Assembly: GCA_028751875.1 (NCBI GenBank)
Contig: CM054145.1
Coordinates: forward strand, 2,773,064-2,837,063
Direction of reading: 5' to 3'
DNA: 64,000 nucleotides
From: Rapana venosa
Lineage: Eukaryota; Mollusca; Gastropoda; Neogastropoda; Muricidae
Below the pieces are notes generated by a model. It saw only the letters and a list, made by a program, of their open reading frames with translations. It searched no databases and was not told the DNA's origin. Shown in pieces: positions 47,356 to 57,200 of the stretch (position 1 is the stretch's first letter; every line of letters starts with the position of its first letter). The translations under genes and the position numbers were made by a program.

Positions 47356-50300
47356 GAAGAGAGAAACAAAGGAAAAGAATGCAAAAGGACACACAATGGC
47401 CTATTCTTCTGAAAAGCAGAATGGGTTTTAACGTGTGCGCAAGATGTTTTACGTGCATTCCCACACGGGACCTCAGTTTATAGTCTCATCTGAAGGACTT
47501 TTGGGGGAAGTGGAGTCGGCATTGATGTTAACTCCAGAGGAAAAATCCTCTTGAACAAGATTCAAACCCGGGTCAGCAGATCACAAGCGCATCACTCTAA
47601 CCACCAGGCTGTCCCATCCCCCCATCAGTTTCTATGTGTCCTGCTGACATTGTACTGATTCTGCAATGAATGTCCACTGTGCTGACACTTCTGTCCATTC
47701 CATTTCTACGATTTAGAAGAGAATACCCACAACCTTAGTTGATTTTGCAAAAATGTTATAATATTGATTTATTTTATTTAATTGTAAAGTAATCACTAAC
47801 AGAGAGCATGTTGTCAAACATTGCTGTTGGCTTGTCTATTTCCTCTGACATCTAACCTCTACATTTCACATTTTGTATGTGCTTGCATTTTCCTCCCCCA
47901 CCCTCCCCCCTTAACATTTCCTTGTAGTCTGTACAAATGACCAGTACAAAGCACATGATTACACAAGACAGCAATCAGCCAGTATAGAATGAGTTAAATT
48001 CCAACACTTCATTTTTTTTCTCCCTTATGGCCTGTCACTATAAACAGCATCCCCACTTTCTGGACATTCTGTGCTAGCGTTTCCCTCTTTTCTATCACTC
48101 TCTTTGTTTCTGCTTATTCCCTTTCTTCCTGTCACCTCTTTCTTGTGTGTGTTTGTTTTTCCTCCTTAGTTTATTTTCTTGCCTTTTTTCCCGGAAAGAT
48201 TTAAAAGATAACTATTCTTTCCCACACTGAACTTTGTATGCGCTAAGCCTGACTTGTCAGGTATTTAACAGCAGCGCGACACATTTTCGCTCATATGACA
48301 GACAACAACAGCTGCTATTTGAGTGATTGATGAAGAAAAAGAAAAAGAAGAAAAAGAAGGAGAAAAATTTTACTTTCAAACTCACACATCCTCAATTCTC
48401 AACCCTCTTTCACCCCTTCTCTCACACCCCCAATCTTTTCTTTAAAAAAAAAACACTTTTTGATTGGCACACATACCGTTCAAAACAAACAAATTAACTG
48501 TTCATCCAGACAACATTACATCATTTCCATTTTACAGGCGTACAAGGATACACAAAGTACAAAAAGAATCAATCATCATTTTTGTTGTCAAGACAAGATT
48601 TATAGATTACATACGTTATTTTTCTAATATTTTGAAATGGTACTCAACTTTCTACTAAGTTTATGTACTGGAACCATTATTTCTGAAAATTAGTAAACTG
48701 CATTTGTTTGCTATGCTCCAGCTTTTCCATTTCACATTTATATTTTAATTCATTCAGAAAATTACCAACATTAGGTTTTGTTTTACCAATCCGACATTTA
48801 TAATTATAGAACTTTGCTAACAGTATTATTAAGTCGAACACTTCACTAATTGCATCAGTGCCAAAAAGCACTATTTCCACATTAAGGTCCAGTCTCTCGC
48901 AATGATAGCAGTTGTATTTTATAGTCACTTCAAGTTCTTTCCAGAAATTCTGTACATACTGACACTCCCATAAAATATGGTTTATCGTGTCCTTTGCCTT
49001 GCCACAAAAATTGCAGTTGTCATTATCTGTAACTTTCATTTTCTTTAATATTTTGTTTGTGACTAATATTCTATAACAAATCTTTATTTGAGACCATTTC
49101 AATTTTATTTCTTTAATTTTATTTGTCAGTTTTAATACTCCGTGCCAGTCTATTGGAATGTCAAGCTGTCTTTCCCAATTCACAAAAGATTTAATGTCAA
49201 GAATTTCTATTTTGCGAATCATTTCATCATAATAAATACGGGATCCTTTACCAGATTTTGATATAATTTCTAGAGCATTGGTCCTTTCTTACTAAAGTTG
49301 TCATCCAGTTTTTTATTTTTCATTCTCGCATATTCTTGGATTGATCGCACACAGCTAATAAAATGCAAAAAGTTAATGTTAGTATGTAATTTGTTTGATA
49401 AATTCTCATGAGTTATAAAACCACCATTATCTTGCAGCAAGTGTTTAACCAAAAGTAATTTGTTTTGTGCCCACTTTTCATGATATATGCATTGGTCTCC
49501 CACTTTGAATTTTTCATTGTGAAAAATTGCTTCTGCTAATAACTGTTGCTTATCCTTTGGATCCACTTGTCTGCAAAATGTTTCATATGAGTGAAACACA
49601 TCTTTCCAAAATGCATTGGTTTTAAATTTTGAAAACAGTTTTGGGCCATCCAGTCTAAATCATCTATATCAGGGCACAGTGAATGCAATATTAATCTCCA
49701 CTTTTGTTTCTGTGTATAAACTTTTTTAATCCATGCAAGTTTCAGTGATTGTATATATACTCTGATATTTGGTATACCTATACCGCCTTTTGTTATGCTT
49801 TGCACCGAATGTGCCCTTTTTCATCTTATCTGTTTTCTTGTCCCACACAAATTCAAAACATAGTTTTTGCAACTGGGCAACTTAAGCATCCGGGGGATTT
49901 GGCAATAAAATCCATAAGTATACTAACTTTGAGAGTACTAGTGATTTAAGCACTGCTACTCTACCCAAAGGTGTTATTAATCTTTTTGACCATATCTTAA
50001 ATAGTTCTTTAACTTCATATAGTTTATCAGTTATATTTACTTCCGTCATACTAGAACTGTTCGTAAGCCAGATTCCAAGGATTTTATATTCTTTAGGATT
50101 CCACTCCATGTTTTTGTGTGGTAACACCCCCCCCCCCCCCCAATCTCTTCTCTCTCACCAATCCAATCCAATCCAATCCAATCTTCTTGTTTAGAGCCTC
50201 GCCACACCACAGAGGCCATATCAGGGCTGTCACTTCATAAAAGTTTAAATCTCAGATTAAAACCAACTCTACTGTCGTTCCCTGTATCAACGCCCTGACC

Positions 50301-53300
50301 AACCATAAGGGTCAACCCAGGACAGGCACCATGATGTGGGAAAAACCACATCAACCACACATAACATGAGATAACACCAATACAGATTCCTTAAACGTAG
50401 TGACCAACTACAACTCTTTCACTCATATCAGGCGGAAAAAGCCCGATTCTCTTAGGAAGTTAAAAATGGTGTCCTGTGGAACATCACACACAAAAAAAAG
50501 ATCCCTGACCTTTTTTCCTCCGTCCAGTTCAATGTGGAGGTAGTAGGTGGGGAAGATGCCGCGGTCCACGCCTTTCTTGTCCCGCGTGATGCGACACTTG
50601 ATGGTGTGACCTTGCGGGGCGGGCATGGCGACAAACTCCTCAAGGTCGTTCAGGTTGAGGTCATTGGGGCCAAAGGCCTGTTCCGCCCCCATGGAAACCC
50701 TGGCTTCGTTTTCTCTGTCCCTTGGCTGTTTGGGGCACAGAGATCGATGATGAAAGGAGGAGGTTATTTACGACAGGCAGGTTTTGGAAATCTCTGAATA
50801 AACTGTTTTGCTTTGGATTGGTAGGTAGGGATATGTGTATTTGTGGTGTATGTGTGAGTGCGTGAGTGTGTGTTTCTTTCTATCTGTGGGTTCCTTCAGT
50901 TTATCTCTGCCCCTTTCTCTCTCCCACCACCCTGTTAGTTTCCTTCTGCCCCAGCACTGTGGTCAGGCCTGCAGTTGTGGAGGTGTGGATGCACTGACTA
51001 TAAATCAAACCTCAGCCCATACATGCTGTAGCCGAGTGGTGCAGACTGTTCAATTTCAATCCCATCAATCCATGAAGTTGCGGGTTCAAATTTGGCATTG
51101 TCTGGTGAATTAAGGGTGGCGATTTTTATGATCTCCCGGGTCAATTTCAAGTGCAGACCTGCCAGTTCCTTAATCCTCTGAGTGTGTGTGTGTGTGTTGT
51201 GTACACGTGCACAGGATCAAACATATGCAGGCTAAAGATCCTGTAATTCATGTCAGTGTTTGGTGGGTTATAGAAACACAAACACACCCAGCATACATCC
51301 CTAAGTTGGAATGCGGCTACCTTCATGGTAAGATAAAATGGTTGCATAAGCAAAATCTCATTACTGGTGAGCCTCAAGCTCTAGCCAAGGATTAACACCC
51401 CCCGCCATCATTCATTCATTACTCCGAGCTCTAGGGTTCTTGATTTTGCCATCAAATCGTGAACTCAGCACTATACAGGCCTCCCATGACAGTTTGGAAT
51501 TCTTGTCTACTTTTTGGGGTGTAAAACACAGGTAGACCTGAAAAAGTTATATATTGCCCTTTATTCACAAATGTACAATCTTTCTGCTTTCCATTTTTCC
51601 ACAGAGAGCAATCATCCATCCTTGAAAATGCATGACCTGCAATTCTGGTGCGAAAAAACATGCACATTTAAAAGAGAGTAGTCCATCTCTAAATATTTCC
51701 TTTGCTTTTGATTTCTTCTTATTATTAAGAAAAACATACCAAAAACAAAAAAACAGAAACAATACTACCTCAGAATAATGACACCCTTACCAGCCACTTT
51801 AGCACAGTGGTTATGCCTTGGGTTAAGGACTGGGAGGTTACAGGTTCAAATCTTGTAAGAGTCACAGGGGTTTTTCGGACTCTGGCCAGCTCCTACCCAG
51901 AGTTAGAGTTCTGTGGGCTCAGTGGGAAAACTGGGATCACACAGTCAAGGTTCATCCACAATATGGATTTGATTTTGAGTGTTGCTTTAATAAAATTACA
52001 TGACCAACATCGCAGGTGTCTGTATTTCTCAAGCCTGGCTGACACAGGGATATAATGATAAGAAGCATAGAGAACAGCCCTGACATGCAGTCTCAAAGCA
52101 GATGCATTTTTACAGCAGCATCATTACATCCTCCTCCTCATCACTGATCATCATGCAATGAAAGAAACATAAGGGTTCTCAGAAGACGAGGCAGAACCCT
52201 CCACCTCCATCCCCCCTCCAAGAAAACCTAACAAAAACCCACCCTTAACATTGCCCCCACATTAAGGGAGAGAACCCCTCTTTCCCAGTACACATGCACT
52301 GTGCACATTTGTAGGCTACCGTAACCCAGTAGTGGATGATACAGAGGGAAGGGTTAGTAGATGGTTGGTTATCCTATAGCAGGGTACCTGTAGGGAAAAG
52401 ATTAAAATCTGACTGCATTTTCAGAGACATCCCCCCCCCCCACCCAACAACAGAGTTATCCCTCCCTGCCCTCTCACCTGGTTCCTGTCGGCGGCGAAGT
52501 TGGCTGGCTGGGTGAAGGTCGGGGCGGGCGACCTCCGCTCGGAGGGCTGGGGGGCCACGGGCATGGAACTGTCGTCAGAGTTTTTGGTGTCCTCCTCGTC
52601 GGTGAAGAGGGTGGAGGGGGAGCTGGGGGACTGCCGGCTCTCCACCTCTGCCGGCAGCTCGTCCTCCTGGGGGAGGGGGGGGTGTCGGGGGTGCTGCAGG
52701 AGGGCTCTGTCCGAGGAGGTGTTCTTGTCCGGGCGGTGCAGACGGTCGCCGTCTCCCCTTCCTTTCCTCTCGCGCGACTTGTGCTCGCTGCTGAGGAGGA
52801 TGGTGTCCGTTTCTGCGGAAGAGGCATTGGGAGGAGGGCGTGTTTATCTCTGGATGTTTACAAATGGTTAAATTTCTGAATCTTCTTTGCCTACCTTCCC
52901 TCTCTTGTGATTTGTGGTTACTAAGAAAGAAGATGGCAGGACAGTTTGTGAGGTTCTGGGTTCGATTCTCTGCCTGGCTCTTTCTTTTACAGTATGAGGA
53001 AAAAATTGCGCTGAATGTCACAGTCTTTTGGATGAGACTATAAACTGAGGCCCAGTGTAAAAATGCATGCAGAACATCCTGTTATGACTCATAAAAAAAA
53101 AAAAAAATTTTTCATCTGAGCGCTTTGATTTGTTGCTTTACAAGATTCAGCGCTATATAAATTCCATACATTATTATTATTTTTAAAAAATCCGTTCCAC
53201 CTTTCAGAAGAGTCAGCCATGCCATTTTGTGCTGGTAGGAACAGATGACACAATTTCCAAAATGCACGCTCACAGGTGTTGTGTTTAGACACCATCCCCC

Positions 53301-54257
53301 CGAGTTGGAATGTGGCTATCTTTATGGTGGGAGGGAAAACAAAAAGTGCACGCAAAAATCTCACCATTGGTGAACCCCGTAACTCAAGCCAAGGAACAAA
53401 AAAACAAAACCAAACAAACAAAATAACAAAAAAACACACACACCCCCAAAAAACAAAAACTTTTTTTTTTACTGGCTATACATACAAATGGTAAAATTTC
53501 TGATTCTTATTTGTCTACCTTCCCTCTTTATCCTGACATGTGCTTACTATTTAGATGAGATGTGTCCATTTCAGTGGGAGAGACATTTTGACAGGTAACT
53601 TTCAGTTATTCTATAGTTAGGCATCTAGAATGTGTTTCTTATACTTTATTTTTCTGGCTGTCCTCCTCTCTCCTGATTTGTGTTCAGTGCTTAGAAGAAG
53701 AAGAAGACTGGTGTTTCTTTCTATACAACAGACATTTGGAGGGTGCTGTTTGACTTGGATAGCTGGATGGCAGAGGCTAAGCCGACTGGTGCAGACCATT
53801 CAACTTCAATCCCATGGGTCCACAAAGTCGTGGGTTCAAATCCTGGCAGTGTCTGGTGAATCAAGGGTGGGGAGTTTTACGATTTCCCATGTCAACTTCA
53901 GGTGCAGACCTGCCACTGCCTTAATTCCCTTCATGTATATACACATGCTAACAAGATAAAATATGCACATTAAAGATCCTGTCATTCATGTCAACATTTG
54001 GTGGATTACGGAAACACAAACATACCCAGCATACCTCCCCAAAGTCAGAATGCGGCTACCTTCATGGAGGGCAAAAATGGTCGCATATGCAAAATCTCAC
54101 CATCAGCAGAGGTTGATATAGGAGGAATACTGCTATCAGCTCATCAGTCCAGAGTCACTTACAAAGCATACAAATGTACATGCCTGCATATGCATACACA
54201 CATGTGCACACACACAGAGGGGGGTGAATGGGAAGAAATGGAAAGGTGTGCTTATTC

Positions 54258-54293
<36 letters not shown>

Positions 54294-57200
54294 TGACAGA
54301 CAGACACACACACATGTGTGCGCACACAAGTCCTTCGGATGAGACTAGAAACCGAGACCCCATGTATGAACGCATGCAGAACATCTTGCGCACATGTTAA
54401 ATTCTGTTCTGCTTTTCGGAAGAGTAGGCCATTGTGTGCTGGTGGGAACAGATGACAAAATTTACAAAACTGCATACACACGGGGAATGGATGTAAAAAA
54501 AACCATATGAGTGCTTATTCCATTATCCTCGATATAAAAGAATAATGATAATAAAAGAAAAGAACACACACACACTCTGGGAATGAACGGGTTGGGATTG
54601 TAAGAAGGAAAATGCTTATTCTCACACAGACTTGCCACGCAAACTCAGGGATTTTAAATGGGGGTTGGTGGGGGTTGGTGAGGGGATAGGGGGGGAGAGA
54701 AGAGGAGGGCAGAACAACCTAGCGGTTAGAACAGTATGCTCATGATCGGATGGCCCTGGATCCAGCCACAACAGAGGCCCTCATTCAAGGGGATTTTTCC
54801 CCTGGAGTTGACATCAGTACCGACTCCACTCCCCCAAAATCCTTCACACGAGACTATAAACAGAGGTCCCGTGTAGGAAGAACATCTTTGTGCACACATT
54901 AACCATCCATTTCCACCTTTTGAAAGAGTAGGCCATTGCATGCTGGTAGGAACGGGTCCCAAAATAGGAAAAAAACAACCCTGCATGCACACTGATGCTG
55001 TGTTTAGACATCTTCCTTAAGATGGAATGCAGCTAACCTAATGGTGGGTAAAAACAAAAAACCCCAACCAAGTCTCATTCGCAAAATCTCATCATTGTTT
55101 GGTGAACCTCAGAGTTCTATAGCCCAGGAACAACCCCCCTCCCCCCTCCCCAAAACCCCCACCCAAATCCCCAAAGAGGAGGGTGTGCTTACCTTACTGG
55201 GGACTGGGTGTAAAAAAAAAAGCACACAAGTGCTTATTCTATTATCCTCAAAATAAAAGAATAGATGATTAAAATAAATAGTGATTTTAGGCCTTACTCT
55301 TTGAATTAAACCAGCCACCCCTTTTTCACAGTATTGTTCAATTTTCTATCTTTTAAAAAAACAACTTAATAGCCTTTAAAAAAAAATTTCCATATTGATG
55401 ACATGTTAACATCTAAAAAACTGACCTCCCGTCCAATGCAATTTATTATGTGGTGGAGGGTGGTCACAAAATGGGGTTTGTAAATTTTAAAAACATTTCC
55501 CCTACAATTAAGGAAAAGTGGGTTGCACTGTGATGTGCCCTGCAGCCCTGAGAAAAACAGTATCCACACACACACACTGCCAGACACACTGGGGGGATTG
55601 AGTGCAACAAGGAGCAAAGGTGATGTGGTTTTGCCACACAGGGGTTGAAGGTTAAATAGGTGTGCTTATTTTCACACACATGCATGCACGCGCACGCACA
55701 CGATGTAATGCTTTCATACTTACTTCGGCAAACATCTGAAAACCCCACATTTTTTTTTCAACATTAAGAATGTTTCAACCATCTGGCAGAAATCACAATT
55801 ATTACGTTTGTTTACATGCCCATCTCCATTTCTTCTAATTTTAGTAACAAATTTCTTGGGTAATGATTCAGCAAATTTATAACTGTATTGTTAACCACTA
55901 GATTGCCTTACCCCGGAAATTTTCTGGGGCTTAACATGCACCCTATATGCCTTACAACCCGGAAAATTTCCGGTTGTCAAACCGAAGTAAACAAGCCTGC
56001 TTCCTTGACTACAGTTAAAAGGAAAGAACTCCAAAATTAATGGAGATCACTCTCCTGTTGCTTGGCATCATCCAGCTGCAAAACGTAGCAAAAACGATCG
56101 TTTTTTAGCTTGTATTTTGTGTTTTTATGCATGACTGCTTGGGAAGTGCTTGTTCAAAATGGCCGACACTTCTTGTTGAAGGCATAAATAACTTTACACA
56201 ACTAAAAGTGGCAAATAAAACTGTAGATTTACCTAACAGTGATGAAAAACGATTGTGTATGATTCAGGTGATCGTGCATTAAAAAAAAGAGAATGAGATT
56301 TGGCCTAGACTTATGTTTGACGTTATTGAGATCGGGGGTACTCAGAATGACAGTGGTGATAAAGAAATCGTATTTTTGGTCGATTTTTTACATTTTAAAT
56401 ATATTTTTGCAGTGAAATATGCTAACTAATTTGAGCTCGCCTCGAAGTAATCTACGATATATATACTGTCATTGGGCAGACTATCAGGAATATTCATGTA
56501 GTAGTTTCTGAGTAAGAGGGATATGAACATAGCAGCTGGTACATAAGAGTTTTATTCCCCGGCATATAGGGTGCACTTGCACTGGGCAGTTAAGAGGTTA
56601 AAGGTCAATATATACATAAGTGTGTGTGTGTAAACATTTTTCTTATAAAATTTCTGATGAGCTGCCTGGAATGTTGTCGGCTGAGGCCAGCAGGCAGACC
56701 TCCTGCAGAGAGACAAGCACAGGAGAAGACCGGGCACTACCCATTCCACCTAATACGTCTATGGAAAAAAAAAAATACTGAAAGTAGAACACAATACACT
56801 ACAAAACGTCAGAGCCAAGGGTCACCCACCTGTCTCCAGTTCAAGGTTGTCGTCATCATCGCTGTCAGACTCGCTGTAGTCGCGGGAGGCGGTGGTGGTG
56901 TTGGTGATCTCTACGTTGCTGCCTGTGCTGCTGTGCTCATAGTCTCCCCTGTCCCCGCTGTCCACCCCTCCCCCGTCACTGTTGTCGTACAGTCGCTCTC
57001 TGGCCGCCGGACCCACGTAGGCTGCAGTGAAGAGAAAAGAGAGAAGTCAGTCTGAGGCATGTTCCTTTACTTAGGTTGGAATGGAACCCCTGTGTACTAC
57101 TCACACTGCTTCCTCTCTGATGTCAAACACTCACTCAGCAACTACTGTTTCTGTCATGTAGGTGAAAATGCACTGCGCTTGACAAGTCAGGCCCTGTATG

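Noticed and set aside
46771..47412. A 213-aa charged protein
   Set aside because: It combines SINE-B, the antisense of TUB exon 5 and a GA tract.
52575..53021. A 148-aa minus frame overlapping TUB exon 3
   Set aside because: It is in a different frame from the one that joins exons 2 and 4 in phase; a shadow of the GC-rich exon.
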